This document shows positions 20,601 through 31,208 of a stretch of 64,000 nt of DNA, in pieces. Position 1 is the stretch's first letter, and each line of letters starts with the position of its first letter. The translations under genes were made by a program, and so were the position numbers. Source of the stretch: Streptococcus respiraculi (lineage in GTDB: Bacteria; Bacillota; Bacilli; Lactobacillales; Streptococcaceae); assembly GCF_003595525.1 (NCBI RefSeq), contig NZ_CP022680.1, forward strand, positions 1,142,001 through 1,206,000, read 5' to 3'. The notes under the pieces were generated by a model. The model was not told the DNA's origin. It ran no database searches and saw only the letters and a program-made list of their open reading frames with translations.

Positions 20601-23600
20601 TTGATGATAATGAGAGCTTATTAAAGCAGATAAGCATTGAAAGACCAAACTTTATCGTTGGAGACGAAGTTAAATACAAGGACAAAGCCTATACCATCAC
20701 AAGATTTGATGATATGGGAAATAATCTAAAGACAGTAACGGTTAAGGATAATATGGAATATCTTGGCGGCATGATAACAGGCTCCGATGTAATTCCTTAT
20801 CATCTTGAAATCGACCTTGAGAGGGTATTTGAAAATCTGACATATAAAAAGCCTGAAACTATTGTTAAAGAAAGTGAACTAAAGAAAGCAGAAGCTCATA
20901 ACTTCAAGATTACGGAAGAAACACTGCCTGAAAAGTTATCTCCAAGTGAAAGATTAAATAATAACCTTGAAGCAATTTCCATGCTTAATCGAATTGAAAA
21001 AGGAGAGCGAGAGCTTGACAGTATCGCTCAGGAAGTTTTAGCAAATTATGTCGGATGGGGTGGACTTGCTGATGTATTTGACGAAAGTAAAGAGGGACAA
21101 TGGGAAGTTGCAAGAAACTTCTTAAAAGAAAATTTATCACCAGCTGAATATGAAGCTGCAAGGGAGTCAACCTTAACAGCCTTTTATACACCGAAAACCG
21201 TTATTGACGGAGTGTATAGGACACTTACAGGTATGGGATTTAAGAGTGGAAATATACTTGAACCAAGTATGGGCATCGGAAACTTTATAGGAAATCTTCC
21301 TGATGAAATGAGTAGGTCTAAGTTTTATGGTGTAGAGCTTAATTCTATAAGCGGTAGGATTGGAAATCTACTATATCCTGAAAGTGATATACAGATTAAG
21401 GGACTTGAAGAAACTACCTTTTCCAATAACTTCTTTGATGTAGCAATCGGAAATGTTCCCTTTGGAGAATATAAGGTAAATGACAGGGAGTATAACAAAA
21501 ATAACTTCCTGATCCACGATTATTTCTTCGCCAAGTCCATTGATAAAGTAAGAAATGGTGGTATTATCGCCTTTATCACATCAAGTGGCACAATGGATAA
21601 AAAGGATGAAAGTGTCAGACGATACCTTGCAGCAAGAGCAGAGTTTTTAGGGGCAATCAGACTTCCAAATGATACCTTTAAGGGCGTAGCCGGAACAGAA
21701 GTAACCTCAGATATTATATTCCTAAAGAAAAGGGACAGTATCAGAGAAAGAGATGAGGACTGGATCCACCTTGCTGAAGATGAAAATGGTCTTACCTATA
21801 ACAAATACTTTGTAGATCATGCTGAGATGGTGCTTGGAAGTATGGAGGAAGTATCGGGAAGATTTGGAAATACCCTTGCTTGTCTACCGAAAGAAAATAC
21901 GGACTTAAAGGAATTACTTGCAAAAGCAAGTGAAGAAATCTCTAAAGATGCAAAGTATGAAGAAATAGAGCTACTTGATGATGAAATCAGCACAATACCC
22001 GCAACGGACGATGTCAAGAATTTCTCCTACACCATTATTGATGATGAAGTGTATTACAGAGAAAACTCACTTTTCGTAAAGAAAGAAATAACGGATAAAA
22101 ACAAGGAAAAGATTAAAGACTACCTTGAACTGAACAACGCCTTAAAGGATGTTATTTATAAGCAAAAGGAAGATTTTTCTGATGATGAAGTAAGGAAAGC
22201 TCAGGAGAAGTTAAATGAAGTTTATGACAGTTTTTCTAAAAAGCATGGGTATGTCAATAACCTTTCTAACACCAGAGCCTTAAAAGAAGATAGTAACTTC
22301 CCGCTTGTTTCCTCCATTGAAATTCTTGATGAAGAAGAAAACTTTAAGGCAAAGGGAGATATTTTCTCAAAAAGAACAATCACAAAGGCAAAGACAATCG
22401 ACCATGTAGACACTTCCCTTGAAGCTCTTGTGTTATCTATATCTGAAAAAGGTTATGTGGACTTTGACTATATGGGAAGTCTTACAGGAAAAGACAGACC
22501 GACTTTGATAGAAGAACTTAGGGGAGAAATTTACCTAAATATCAGAGAGGAACAAAACTTTTATAGACCATTATCCTTTAACCCTGAAGATGGGGATTTA
22601 CCTTTTGCTTGTGCAAATGGCAGCAATTCATATAAATATGGCTATGTAACAAAAGATGAGTACCTATCAGGAAATATCAGAGATAAGATTGCGATTGTTG
22701 ACAGTTATCTTTCTAAGCTGAGACAAAAGGAAAGAGAGCTGCCTCATCTTGGCTATGCGGAAGATGGCAAAGAAAAAGAACTGATAAGCTATGAGATGAA
22801 CCGATTGGAATACCAAAAGGCAGAGCTTACCAAAGTTTTACCAAAGGAGCTTGAAGCAAGTGAAATCAATGTAAGACTTGGTGCAACTTGGATACCGATA
22901 AAAGATATTGAAAAGTTTATCTTTGAAACACTGAAAACTCCGGGCTGGGCAAGATGGGATATTAAGGTTAAATTTTCAAATCTCACAAGCGAATGGAATA
23001 TTGAGGGAAAAAGCAAAGACAGAGGAAATGACCTTGCTGAAATGACTTACGGTACATCAAGGGTAAGTGCCTATAAGCTGATTGAAGATGCCTTAAACCT
23101 TAAAGAAACAAAGGTATTTGACCAGATAGTAAATTCAGACGGCTCAAAAACTTCTGTGCTAAATAAAAAAGAAACCATGCTTGCAGGGCAAAAGCAGGAG
23201 CTTCTAAAAGAAGAATTTAAAAACTGGATATTTAACGATCAGGAAAGAAGAAACAGACTTGTAAAACTGTATAATGAGCGTTTTAACTCTATCCGAAATC
23301 GTGAGTATGACGGAAGTAAGCTATCTTTTGAGGGAATTAATACGAAAATAGATTTAAGACCTCATCAGAAAAATGCTATTGCAAGAAGTTTGTATGGTGG
23401 AAATACGCTGCTTGCTCATGTGGTAGGTAGTGGAAAGACTTTTGAAATGGTGGCTTCCGCAATGGAATCTAAAAGGCTTGGGATGTGTTCTAAGTCTTTA
23501 TTTGTTGTACCGAATCACCTGACAGGTCAAATCGGTCGTGAGTTTATGCAGCTATATCCGTCGGCTAACATCATGGTGGCAGATAAAAAAGACTTTGAGC

Positions 23601-26377
23601 CGAAAAACCGTAAGCGTTTCATCGGTAGAATTGCGACGGGAGAATACGATGCCGTTGTTATCGGGCATACGCAATTTGAAAAAATTCCGATGAGTAAGAA
23701 ATATCAGGAAAAGCATATTCAGGATCAGATTGATGAAATCATAAACTATGTTGAGGAATATAAGCATGATAGAAATCAGAACTTTACGGTAAAACAGCTT
23801 GAAAAGACAAAGAAAAAACTTGAAACAAGGCTTGAAAAATTAAATGATGATTTTAAGAAAGATGATGTCATAACCTTTGAGGAATTAGGCGTTGATAAGC
23901 TTTTTATCGACGAAGCACATGGCTACAAAAATCTCTATCTTTACACAAAAATGAGGAATGTAGCAGGTATTGGTCAGTCTGAAGCCTTTAAGTCTTCCGA
24001 TATGTTTATGAAGTGTAGATACATGGACGAAATGACAGGTGGTAAAGGGATTGTCTTTGCCACAGGAACGCCTGTATCAAATTCTATGACTGAGCTTTAT
24101 ACTATGCAGCGTTATCTTCAGTATGAGAGCTTAAAGAAAAATAATCTGGAGCATTTTGATAGCTGGGCTTCTACCTTTGGTGAAACACAGTCTGCCTTTG
24201 AATTATCTCCGGAGGGAACAGGGTATAGGGTAAAAACAAGATTTTCAAAGTTCTATAACCTGCCGGAGCTTATGTCTATGTTTAAGGAAGTTGCAGATAT
24301 TCAAACAGCGGATATGCTTAATCTTCCAACACCTGAAGCACACTATGAAGTTATTAAGACCTTGCCGAGTGAGGAGCAAAAGGAAATCCTAAAGAGCCTA
24401 TCCGAAAGAGCTGATGATGTTAGAAATAGAGTGGTAGAACCTGATGAAGATAATATGCTGAAGATTACCAATGACGGCAAGAAACTTGCTCTTGACCAAA
24501 GACTGATCAATCCTCTGCTACCCGATAATCCTGACAGCAAGGTCAATGTATGCGTAAAAAATGTGTTTGCCATTTGGGATAAGACAAAAGAAGATAGGTC
24601 AACACAGCTTCTATTTTCCGATATGTCAACTCCAAAAGGCGATGGAGAGTTTAATATCTATGATGATATTAGAGATAAACTTGTTGCAATGGGGATACCA
24701 AAAGAAGAAATAGCCTTTATCCATGAAGCTAATTCGGATAAACAAAAAGACGAACTCTTTGCAAAGGTAAGAAAGGGAGATGTGAGGATATTACTCGGTT
24801 CAACACAGAAAATGGGAGCCGGCACGAATGTTCAAAATAAGCTGATTGCACTTCATGATTTAGATGTCCCATGGCGTCCTGCTGATTTAGAGCAGAGAGC
24901 AGGAAGAATTGTTCGTCAGGGAAATGAAAATAAAGAGGTTAATATCTATCGTTATGTAACGGAGAATACCTTTGATGCGTACCTTTGGCAGACCATAGAG
25001 AATAAGCAGAAATTCATTTCTCAGATAATGACCAGCAAAACACCTGTCAGAGTGGCGGAAGATGTGGACGAAAGCTCACTTAACTATGCAGAGATAAAAG
25101 CGTTAGCTACTGGTGATCCAAAGATTAAGGAAAAGATGGACTTGGATAATGAGGTTACAAAACTTAAAATGTTGGAAGTAAACTACAAGTCAAATCGCTA
25201 TCGTCTGGAGGACAAGGTGGCTAAAAACTATCCAGAAGAAATAGCAAGGACGGAAAAGTTAATTGAGGCTATAAAGAAAGACATATCAGAGATTGAGCCA
25301 CAAGGAGAAGGCGAAAATAAATTCACTTCGATAACCATAAAGGGAGAGAAGATATTTGATAAAAAGATTGCGGGAGAAAAGTTACTTGAAGCTATCAAGA
25401 CCGTAAAAATCAATGAAAGCAAGATTATAGGAAAGTATAGAAATATGGACTTGGAAGTCAGCTATAACTTCTTTACCAATGCTCATGATTTCAGCCTAAA
25501 TGGTGTTGTAAAGCATTCAGGAGAGCTTGGAACAAGTGCAGACGGTAATATTACAAGACTTGATAATGCCCTTGAGAAAATGCCTGAAAAACTGAAAAGA
25601 CTGGAGGAGAAGCTTACAAGTACAAAAGAGCAGCTCGAAAATGCCAAAGAAGAACTCAAAAAGCCTTTTGAAAAAGCTGATGAATTAAAGAGTAAGGTGC
25701 TTCGCTTGGCAGAACTGAATAAGCTCCTTGATATGGGTGATGTGGAAGAAAAGAGAAATGACAATCCTCTTGTAGAAGATGTAAAAAGGGCAATCATTGA
25801 TTTTTGTAACAGAGAGTATGAAGAAAATCATAGCTACGATGAGTTTGATGCTCTATATCCTGACTTAAAGCATATAGGAATTGCCTATACCAACACGCCG
25901 GATGAAAGACACAGTATTCAATATGAGCTTAATTTAGAGGAGAAAACTTGGACACAGTACATTGATGATACTCCTATCAAGACAGAGAGCTTTGACTATG
26001 AAAACAAGGGAGAGAATGAAGCTCTAAGGAATATGAAAAATGAAATTGAGTTATCCTCTTTTGAAGATTTAACCTATGTAGATTCAGAGAACTTAAAAGT
26101 AGCACTTGGGCTTGATATTGATGATGAAGGTAACTTTTATGATCCACTTGCAAAAGACCTCGATAATGACGGTATTTCTGATAGGTATGACAATGACTTT
26201 AAGGACAGCGACTATTTTGAGTCAACCTTTGATGTGGAAGATAATGTTCATAGTAAAGGAGAAACTACACAAAAATCAGAGGATAAGCCGTCTATTTTAG
26301 GTCAGATAAGAGCCTATCAAAATGAAAGTAAAGCAGAAGAAAAACAAATTACAAAAGAACAGGAATATGTACGATAA
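17651..26377 (+). CDS. Giant N6-methylase-like / SNF2 helicase polyprotein (LtrC/ArdC-type N-terminus)
   Basis: A protein of about 2908 aa. The N-terminus ([41 protein letters not shown]) resembles the ArdC/LtrC start of large conjugation proteins. Residues about 255-410 are hydrophilic and disordered, and a second gene is nested there in another frame. A methyltransferase-like domain lies near 1180-1350 ([14 protein letters not shown]; motif IV reads GNVPFGEY instead of NPPY). A SNF2-type helicase occupies about 1895-2450: [11 protein letters not shown] near 1922, DEAH near 2086, [11 protein letters not shown] near 2414. Coiled coils follow, then an Asp-rich repeat near 2835 shared with the CD1108 protein. 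It may protect incoming DNA or remodel it during transfer. ATG 17651 was chosen for its GGAGG (17641-17645). Confidence 0.88.
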   Translation: MRINDFHNILELVKQDVLRSEAEYLKLLKVVGNNQRYDFRSQLSIYDRNSEATACAKFDYWRERFNRTVMRGQKGIPILEDYGTYKKVAYIFDISQTVSRNRDVNEVNLWRFDKEAHRDVLKEMIKNEGYEESESTLENIFSLSRLYGDEKIDSLMNELRIADEDRISFTKFVRDSVSYAVASRFKVDYPMDNELLKENFAMLDSISLMSLGETVSDISGKIIDETIQKSKELELKKEVLRGKEAGYNRIKEEIAKGDNDVLRRDDQERNENERVLRTGEYGRDNRENQGEYAKQLGGTDGLHKGVSESDLRSDEAHLPFTERGAELLRDVSGFIQREETDQAPDGYSETGDRIYENGEAETNDSLEDRGQERSAVWGDDFSSEGNDDQGSSGNLKDNTEVEIREADKASFSLPENSYGQMRLTIPLTQRDIDTALINGGNHDGSRLPVIAEFSKGKSNGELGEYLKDRFRGGNGFYIDEREVSSWYSDKGIHLAYGTSSREDDTQILSWSDAAKRINELLDNGEFATNVEISEALDYERDRISESLWYLTHDLSEEGQGYFELLKTSGRGFLEETKRLSEALKNPECLKEIIKEYSRFLEGYKENRNVLRFHYHKLDSLYQKLQELELPRKEYSTNLTERPKVKPFITEDEVLESLSRGSGVDRGKERITKFFKENHTLQEKANFLKDEYGIGGRSHAVSSAMGSDEWHDAKGLKLQKNDCNDVFLTWSSVAKHIEELLSKNLYLEEKKTESKSEIEEAKAPQYYSKDDPENLMTDEMLERVPELYSQEDVALADKQVHAAYIIPFRSNWTWYMTEYDRESGDAFGLVLGFEPEWGYFNLEELKELNAQRLILEDFPKTFRELKDTELKKQMDEQELQAIFNGELSFEDKEELEISEEVEERVAVTPVQGTLFDYLKEREEVELNEEKESLSDEFAVKEGDTVYFNHEEYTVREIAKNQITERNDLWLDPVRSGNHQIPIVAFDDNESLLKQISIERPNFIVGDEVKYKDKAYTITRFDDMGNNLKTVTVKDNMEYLGGMITGSDVIPYHLEIDLERVFENLTYKKPETIVKESELKKAEAHNFKITEETLPEKLSPSERLNNNLEAISMLNRIEKGERELDSIAQEVLANYVGWGGLADVFDESKEGQWEVARNFLKENLSPAEYEAARESTLTAFYTPKTVIDGVYRTLTGMGFKSGNILEPSMGIGNFIGNLPDEMSRSKFYGVELNSISGRIGNLLYPESDIQIKGLEETTFSNNFFDVAIGNVPFGEYKVNDREYNKNNFLIHDYFFAKSIDKVRNGGIIAFITSSGTMDKKDESVRRYLAARAEFLGAIRLPNDTFKGVAGTEVTSDIIFLKKRDSIRERDEDWIHLAEDENGLTYNKYFVDHAEMVLGSMEEVSGRFGNTLACLPKENTDLKELLAKASEEISKDAKYEEIELLDDEISTIPATDDVKNFSYTIIDDEVYYRENSLFVKKEITDKNKEKIKDYLELNNALKDVIYKQKEDFSDDEVRKAQEKLNEVYDSFSKKHGYVNNLSNTRALKEDSNFPLVSSIEILDEEENFKAKGDIFSKRTITKAKTIDHVDTSLEALVLSISEKGYVDFDYMGSLTGKDRPTLIEELRGEIYLNIREEQNFYRPLSFNPEDGDLPFACANGSNSYKYGYVTKDEYLSGNIRDKIAIVDSYLSKLRQKERELPHLGYAEDGKEKELISYEMNRLEYQKAELTKVLPKELEASEINVRLGATWIPIKDIEKFIFETLKTPGWARWDIKVKFSNLTSEWNIEGKSKDRGNDLAEMTYGTSRVSAYKLIEDALNLKETKVFDQIVNSDGSKTSVLNKKETMLAGQKQELLKEEFKNWIFNDQERRNRLVKLYNERFNSIRNREYDGSKLSFEGINTKIDLRPHQKNAIARSLYGGNTLLAHVVGSGKTFEMVASAMESKRLGMCSKSLFVVPNHLTGQIGREFMQLYPSANIMVADKKDFEPKNRKRFIGRIATGEYDAVVIGHTQFEKIPMSKKYQEKHIQDQIDEIINYVEEYKHDRNQNFTVKQLEKTKKKLETRLEKLNDDFKKDDVITFEELGVDKLFIDEAHGYKNLYLYTKMRNVAGIGQSEAFKSSDMFMKCRYMDEMTGGKGIVFATGTPVSNSMTELYTMQRYLQYESLKKNNLEHFDSWASTFGETQSAFELSPEGTGYRVKTRFSKFYNLPELMSMFKEVADIQTADMLNLPTPEAHYEVIKTLPSEEQKEILKSLSERADDVRNRVVEPDEDNMLKITNDGKKLALDQRLINPLLPDNPDSKVNVCVKNVFAIWDKTKEDRSTQLLFSDMSTPKGDGEFNIYDDIRDKLVAMGIPKEEIAFIHEANSDKQKDELFAKVRKGDVRILLGSTQKMGAGTNVQNKLIALHDLDVPWRPADLEQRAGRIVRQGNENKEVNIYRYVTENTFDAYLWQTIENKQKFISQIMTSKTPVRVAEDVDESSLNYAEIKALATGDPKIKEKMDLDNEVTKLKMLEVNYKSNRYRLEDKVAKNYPEEIARTEKLIEAIKKDISEIEPQGEGENKFTSITIKGEKIFDKKIAGEKLLEAIKTVKINESKIIGKYRNMDLEVSYNFFTNAHDFSLNGVVKHSGELGTSADGNITRLDNALEKMPEKLKRLEEKLTSTKEQLENAKEELKKPFEKADELKSKVLRLAELNKLLDMGDVEEKRNDNPLVEDVKRAIIDFCNREYEENHSYDEFDALYPDLKHIGIAYTNTPDERHSIQYELNLEEKTWTQYIDDTPIKTESFDYENKGENEALRNMKNEIELSSFEDLTYVDSENLKVALGLDIDDEGNFYDPLAKDLDNDGISDRYDNDFKDSDYFESTFDVEDNVHSKGETTQKSEDKPSILGQIRAYQNESKAEEKQITKEQEYVR
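18429..18836 (+). CDS. Nested TnpV-like gene in another frame of the giant helicase gene
   Basis: A 135-aa ORF lying wholly inside the giant gene in the +1 frame. AAAGGAG (18416-18422) is well placed before tandem ATGs at 18426 and 18429. The protein is helical and ordinary in composition: [20 protein letters not shown], then [18 protein letters not shown]. This recalls the TnpV family (a YGxMRxxYL-like core, then L..HL.DI...A). In the same stretch the main frame is disordered and rich in Asp, Glu, Gly and Arg, as expected when the other frame is the constrained one. The assignment to TnpV is by eye and uncertain. That it is a real gene is more likely than not. Confidence 0.6.
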   Translation: MYFDEMIRKEMKTSEFSELESTDEIIEKIRENTLNSLEEQTDFIREYPNPTYAVMRLTYLSQSEEQSYFEMLVDLYKEKKLTKHLMDIQKQAIEFMRTEKPKLMTAWKIEDKNDPQYGAMISALKEMTIKEVVEI

Positions 26378-26399
26378 GGGAGCGAAAAGCTCCCTTTGA
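26376..26399 (+). promoter_or_regulatory. Hairpin before the second SSB gene
   Basis: AAGGGAGC (26376-26383) pairs perfectly with GCTCCCTT (26389-26396), with a 5-nt loop and a short T tract. It ends 20 nt before the ATG and overlaps the stop codon region of the giant gene. Confidence 0.55.
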
Positions 26400-26419
26400 C
26401 CATGAAAGGAGATAAAAAC

Positions 26420-27079
26420 ATGGATTACAAAACAATGAGAGATAGAATTGAAGATATGGTAAATGATAGTCATAAGGACTTTGTTAAGGCGGTTATCAGC
26501 ATGGAAAAAGGTATCAACGATGAAAGTGCATTAGATAAGCTATATGACGCTTATATGGACAATGACAGTCTGAATTTACTGCATGAGGAATTTGATTACA
26601 TGATTGAGGATTTAAGGGAACAGGGACAGATAAAAGACCTGCCTTATGTTCAGGAAGAAAAAGACAATCTTATAAATATTGTTGGAAATATCGTTGGAGA
26701 GGTCTATCTGGTTGAAAGAGAAAACAAGAATGGAGAAGCCTTTAAGGTGGCAAATTTCTCTGTTGTATCTAAAGATGATGAGGGAAATAAGGTGTATCAT
26801 AATTGCTCCGCATACGGAGAAAAGAGCGATATCCTTAAGAACTTTAAGCAGGGTGATTTTGTGAAGCTCTTTGGACAGATTAGAACTTCTATTGATGATA
26901 ACGGTAAGGAACATACGAATATTAGGATACTTTCCTCAAAGCTCTTAAAGGCAAAAGAGCAGATGAAAGGACAAGAAGAAAAGAAAGAATCTGTTCTTGG
27001 AGCTATCAAGAAATATCAGGCTGAAGATAAGGAAAAGCCAAATGAAAAGAAAGAAGCAAGCAAAGAAGCTGAGAGATAG
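26420..27079 (+). CDS. SSB-like OB-fold protein with extra N-terminal domain
   Basis: A 219-aa protein. An acidic helical N-terminal domain (residues 1-85, MDYKTMRDRIEDMVNDSHKD) precedes an SSB-type OB fold: INIVGNIVGEVYLVERE, FKVANFSVVSKDDEG, VYHNCSAYGEKSD and FVKLFGQIRT. The tail carries SVLGAIKKYQAE, which resembles [12 protein letters not shown] at the end of the giant helicase just upstream; the two may share a docking or export signal. ATG 26420 follows AAAGGAG (26405-26411). Confidence 0.75.
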   Translation: MDYKTMRDRIEDMVNDSHKDFVKAVISMEKGINDESALDKLYDAYMDNDSLNLLHEEFDYMIEDLREQGQIKDLPYVQEEKDNLINIVGNIVGEVYLVERENKNGEAFKVANFSVVSKDDEGNKVYHNCSAYGEKSDILKNFKQGDFVKLFGQIRTSIDDNGKEHTNIRILSSKLLKAKEQMKGQEEKKESVLGAIKKYQAEDKEKPNEKKEASKEAER

Positions 27080-27086
27080 ATATATG

Positions 27087-27123
27087 ATCGGTGTGGCCTT
27101 AGGACTGCACCGATTATTTTTTT
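27087..27123 (+). terminator. Intrinsic terminator after the SSB-like gene
   Basis: ATCGGTG (27087-27093) pairs with CACCGAT (27108-27114), with inner GGCC/AGG pairs, followed by TATTTTTTT. It closes the rightward transfer region before the XRE cargo gene. Confidence 0.75.
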
Positions 27124-27150
27124 GTGCAATAGCCAAAAGATATAATTTAT

Positions 27151-27158
27151 GTTATAAT
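27151..27158 (+). promoter_or_regulatory. Promoter of the xre-KAP operon
   Basis: TGTTATAAT is an extended -10 box (TATAAT at 27153-27158). A second TATAAT lies at 27141-27146. The ribosome binding site GGAGGG of the XRE gene follows 33 nt later. Confidence 0.55.
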
Positions 27159-27202
27159 TTATGTACAAAAAATCCAATAAGTTGGAATTTGGAGGGATAA
27201 TA

Positions 27203-27409
27203 ATGAAATTTAACTACAATGGTTTATGGAAATTATTGATAGATAAGAATATGAAAAAGAAAGATTTAATTGATAGGACAGGAGTTTCACCAACAACAGT
27301 ATCAAAGATGGCTAAAGGTGAAGCAGTGTCTCTTTCTATTCTTGGCAAAATTTGTGAGGAATTAAATGCGGATATAGGAGATTTAATTTGCATTGATAAA
27401 GAAAGATAG
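27203..27409 (+). CDS. Small XRE/Cro-type regulator
   Basis: A 68-aa single-domain helix-turn-helix protein of the Cro/CI type: MKKKDLIDRTGVSPTTVSKM followed by LSILGKICEELNADIGDLI. GGAGGG lies 8 nt before ATG 27203. Its stop codon lies 9 nt before the start of the large NTPase gene, so the two form one operon and the regulator is likely to control it. Confidence 0.85.
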   Translation: MKFNYNGLWKLLIDKNMKKKDLIDRTGVSPTTVSKMAKGEAVSLSILGKICEELNADIGDLICIDKER

Positions 27410-27418
27410 GAGATGTAG

Positions 27419-30400
27419 ATGATGGAAGATATAACACATAATAAATTCAGTGCACTTACTCCTGAAGTGTTAAAAGAAAACAAGCGAATATATACGGAAG
27501 CACTTGATTATGCTTTCAGTAATAGTGATATAAAAAATATCGCTATTACTGGTATATATGGTGCAGGAAAAAGTACAGTATGGAATACTTATGTTCATAA
27601 AAAAGGATTAAGTAATGTAATTACAGTTTCTTTGGGAAAATATAAAAATCATATTAAGGATGATGATAGATATTCAGATTTAGATGGTATTGAGGATAAT
27701 CATAGTAATGAAAATCAAAAAACAGACGATATAGACGATTACAATAGAGTGGAAAGACAACTCATCAATCAAATATTATCTCAGATAGAATCAAAGAAAA
27801 TACCACTTAGTAAATATGGTTTTAAATCAAATAAAAGCATTCTGAATATATGCTTACAGTCATTGGCGTTTCTATCAATAATATGTTCAATACTTCTTTG
27901 GATAACGAGAGATACTTTTATATCTTTTGTTAATGAGTCGTATAAAAATTTCAATGGTATATCATTGATGCTTTTATGTGCCTTGTTGTTATTTGTACCA
28001 CTGTTTTATTATTTGTATATATTCAATAGAGGGAACAAATTTAAAATTTCTAAAATTACATTCAAAGGTGCGGAAGCAAATATTAATGATAGTAATAGCG
28101 ATGAGTCAGTGTTAGATAGAGATATTAAGGAGTTAGTTTACTTACTGAGAAGTTCTAATTCAAAGATTGTTGTTTTTGAAGATCTAGATAGGTATGATAA
28201 TGCATCTATTTACACAAAGTTGAGAGAGCTCAATTTTCTGTTAAACAAATATGTAAAAGTAAACGATGAAAAGGAAGCTCCGATAAGATTTATATATATG
28301 CTTAAGGACAGTTTATTTTACTCTAAAAACAGAACTAAATTCTTCGATTTCATTTTACCGATAGTCCCTGTGGTAGATTCAAAAACATCAGAAAATGAGC
28401 TTATTGAACTTTTGAAAGAAGTAGAGAATGCTCCTGATAGAAGTTTATTGGCTGATATTTCTTTATATGTTGATGATATGAGGCTTCTAAAAAATATAGT
28501 TAATGAGTATATTGTGTATTCTAAAATTATACCATTAGGAAAGATTGATTTGGAGAGTAATAAGTTATTTGCACTTATTACTTTAAAAAATATATTCCCA
28601 AATGAGTTTGATCTTTTGCAGGAAGATAAAGGATTTATAAGAACTATATTTGATGAGTTAGAGTCCAATAAGAAAAAAGTTGTTAGTAATCTTAAACAGA
28701 AGCTGGAAAAAATCGATGAGAATATTAAATTTATAAATAGTAGAATTGAAAATGATAAGTTTGAAGCAATGGCATTAATGATTTCGACTGATGTAAGACC
28801 ATATAATAATCAATATAAAACAATGACACAGTTTCTAAAAGATTGGAGTCAAACACCTGATAATAGCGTTAGTATTCAGTATCCAAGCGGAACTCAATCT
28901 TATACTTATAATAATTTTGTAGATAGATATATTCTAACTGATGATGAAAAGAAAGCGTTGGTTGGAAAGTTCCCGGAAGACTTCTCTGTTGAAATAAATA
29001 AACTTAATTCGGATAGAGAAAAAATTAAAAAACAAATCAAAGATATTGATATATATAGTTATAAAGAAATAATTTCTACATTAACCACTGAACAAAGGGA
29101 TGAGCTTTTTTCAATTACTGGATTTGATATTGTAGAAAGCCATTATTTTCCTCTAATTAGATTTTTGATTGTAGATGGATTGTTGGATGAAACATACTGG
29201 TACTATAAAGGAAACTTTAATGTAGATACATCAAATGTATTAAAACGCAATGATACGATCTATATGAAAGGACTAAAGGAAAGTAAAACCCTTGATATTT
29301 TTTTGGATGTCGAAACACCTAATGAGATAATAGGCCGTTTAAAATTATCTGATTTTAGTCGTTTCAATATATTGAATAAAAAAGTATTTAAGACTTGTTT
29401 AGAGCAAAAACAAACTGAAAAGGTAGTAGCTATCGTTGATTCTGTTGATATAAATGACAACTATAAGGATTTGCTAAAAATTTTAGATGAATTTGACTTA
29501 GACATAGTAAGAATTTATTCTAATATGTTATTGGGAAATAATGTGGATAGACTTGTTAATACTTTGGAATTCTGCGAAGATGAAAACATTGAAACCTTCA
29601 AAAATATACTGATTTCAGTTTTAACAAATAAAACTATAGATTTAGCTAACTTGATTAAATTTAAGGAATATATAGAACAAAATGAGAATATAATATCTTT
29701 AATACCTGATGAAGAATATGATGTTTTCATTGATAATATTCGTTCTGCGGGTATTGAGTTTGAAGATGTGTCAGAAGCAAATTGTGATAAAGTGAGATTG
29801 GAGGGTATTGAGCAGGTTCATGCATATAAGCTGAATGTTAGAAATTTACTGTTTATAACTGAAACAATATTAGAAAAGACCATAAACTACGGTAGTTTGT
29901 TGAGTGATATTTATAATTCTTGGCAATTGTCATCAAGCAAGGAGTATATTGAGGACAATTTTTCGAGCATTATATCTGACTATATAGATGAAAACAAGAG
30001 CGAAAAAAATTATACTAACAATGAGGAGATACTATTAAGAATTCTTAATTCTGATATCTCTGATGAATATAAATTAGAGTATGTAGAGAAGAATGAAACA
30101 GCAATTTCAAAGTTAACTGATCTACAAGATAACTCTGTAACGACTAGAATACTTGATTACTTATTACGAAAAAATAAGGTTAAGTTCTGCTCAGATAATG
30201 TCGCTTCATATTGGAATATGATTGAAGAATATAGTGATGATTTCGTTGAATATCTCAATAACAACTTGGATGAAGATAATAATGAAGATATATTGAAAAA
30301 TAATATTTCTGTTTGTAATACCTTCATAAATAGTCCATTTGTGAATGATAAAATTTTTGCATTTGTCATAAAGTATGCAGACGAACCGATAAGCAATGTC

Positions 30401-31168
30401 AATCATGAACTAACACAGAATAGAGTAAATACTTTAGTTCACCAGAGATTGATTGAAGTGACAGAAAAGAATATTGAAACATTATGGAATAACTCATATT
30501 ATGCCGAATTGATTTTGCTGGCAAATTATGATGACGATGAGGTAGAGGAAATTGTTATAAATACGCTTTTAAAATATGAGCTTTCTGATGAATTGATATA
30601 TGGTTTAGTTAATAGTGATATTGCGGATATAAATTCTATGAAGCTAATAGATTTAATAAAAGATAGTGTCCTAGTTGAAAGGATAAATACAACTAAAAAA
30701 ACTATCATAGAATATATTATAAAGGGAGATTTGTCTTCCACAAATATTAACTATATATGTAAATCCTTTAAACTGTTTGAGTTAAAAGATGAGTTTATAG
30801 AGTCATTAGATGATGAAGATAAATTGGAGGATTTAGAAGACGAAAATCTCAATGAAATTTTTATGCAATATGTACTAAGCTCATCAGATATCAAATTAAG
30901 TACCAAAGTATCTTTGATTTTAACTAAGATTAAAAATGGATTAAGTGTTAATGTTCTGAAAGGCTATATATCATCTGTAAGAGAAATATCAGACTTATCT
31001 AATGTTTGGGAGAATAAACAGCCTTTGTTGGATAATTCCTATAAGGATACAGTGGGACAGGCATTAACAAAATTTGGATATACTAGATTACGTAAAAATA
31101 AAGATTATCCTAGAATCATGCTTTCGAGGAAACAAAATAAGACAAAGCTAGATGATTATTTGCTGTAA
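27419..31168 (+). CDS. KAP/YobI-like membrane P-loop NTPase, 1249 aa
   Basis: A large protein with Walker A GIYGAGKS at residues 45-52 and two membrane helices inserted between the Walker motifs (about 144-165 and 180-203). The Walker B-like KIVVFEDLDRYDN lies near 249-261. A long helical C-terminus of about 850 residues follows, with no motif I recognise. Membrane helices inserted in the NTPase domain are the hallmark of KAP-type NTPases; sequence features such as FEDLDRYDN fit the YobI group. The base composition is more AT-rich than the transfer genes. PifA, a KAP protein, excludes phage T7, so a phage-exclusion role is plausible but unproven. AGGAG precedes ATG 27419 by 7 nt. Confidence 0.75.
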   Translation: MMEDITHNKFSALTPEVLKENKRIYTEALDYAFSNSDIKNIAITGIYGAGKSTVWNTYVHKKGLSNVITVSLGKYKNHIKDDDRYSDLDGIEDNHSNENQKTDDIDDYNRVERQLINQILSQIESKKIPLSKYGFKSNKSILNICLQSLAFLSIICSILLWITRDTFISFVNESYKNFNGISLMLLCALLLFVPLFYYLYIFNRGNKFKISKITFKGAEANINDSNSDESVLDRDIKELVYLLRSSNSKIVVFEDLDRYDNASIYTKLRELNFLLNKYVKVNDEKEAPIRFIYMLKDSLFYSKNRTKFFDFILPIVPVVDSKTSENELIELLKEVENAPDRSLLADISLYVDDMRLLKNIVNEYIVYSKIIPLGKIDLESNKLFALITLKNIFPNEFDLLQEDKGFIRTIFDELESNKKKVVSNLKQKLEKIDENIKFINSRIENDKFEAMALMISTDVRPYNNQYKTMTQFLKDWSQTPDNSVSIQYPSGTQSYTYNNFVDRYILTDDEKKALVGKFPEDFSVEINKLNSDREKIKKQIKDIDIYSYKEIISTLTTEQRDELFSITGFDIVESHYFPLIRFLIVDGLLDETYWYYKGNFNVDTSNVLKRNDTIYMKGLKESKTLDIFLDVETPNEIIGRLKLSDFSRFNILNKKVFKTCLEQKQTEKVVAIVDSVDINDNYKDLLKILDEFDLDIVRIYSNMLLGNNVDRLVNTLEFCEDENIETFKNILISVLTNKTIDLANLIKFKEYIEQNENIISLIPDEEYDVFIDNIRSAGIEFEDVSEANCDKVRLEGIEQVHAYKLNVRNLLFITETILEKTINYGSLLSDIYNSWQLSSSKEYIEDNFSSIISDYIDENKSEKNYTNNEEILLRILNSDISDEYKLEYVEKNETAISKLTDLQDNSVTTRILDYLLRKNKVKFCSDNVASYWNMIEEYSDDFVEYLNNNLDEDNNEDILKNNISVCNTFINSPFVNDKIFAFVIKYADEPISNVNHELTQNRVNTLVHQRLIEVTEKNIETLWNNSYYAELILLANYDDDEVEEIVINTLLKYELSDELIYGLVNSDIADINSMKLIDLIKDSVLVERINTTKKTIIEYIIKGDLSSTNINYICKSFKLFELKDEFIESLDDEDKLEDLEDENLNEIFMQYVLSSSDIKLSTKVSLILTKIKNGLSVNVLKGYISSVREISDLSNVWENKQPLLDNSYKDTVGQALTKFGYTRLRKNKDYPRIMLSRKQNKTKLDDYLL

Positions 31169-31174
31169 ATAGTT

Positions 31175-31208
31175 GGCAAGGAGATGGCTATCTCTCCATC
31201 TCCTTGCC
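31175..31208. terminator. Hairpin between the convergent NTPase and relaxase genes
   Basis: GGCAAGGAGATGG (31175-31187) pairs perfectly over 13 bp with CCATCTCCTTGCC (31196-31208). It overlaps the end of the relaxase gene. No long T run follows on either strand, so termination strength is uncertain. Confidence 0.5.
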
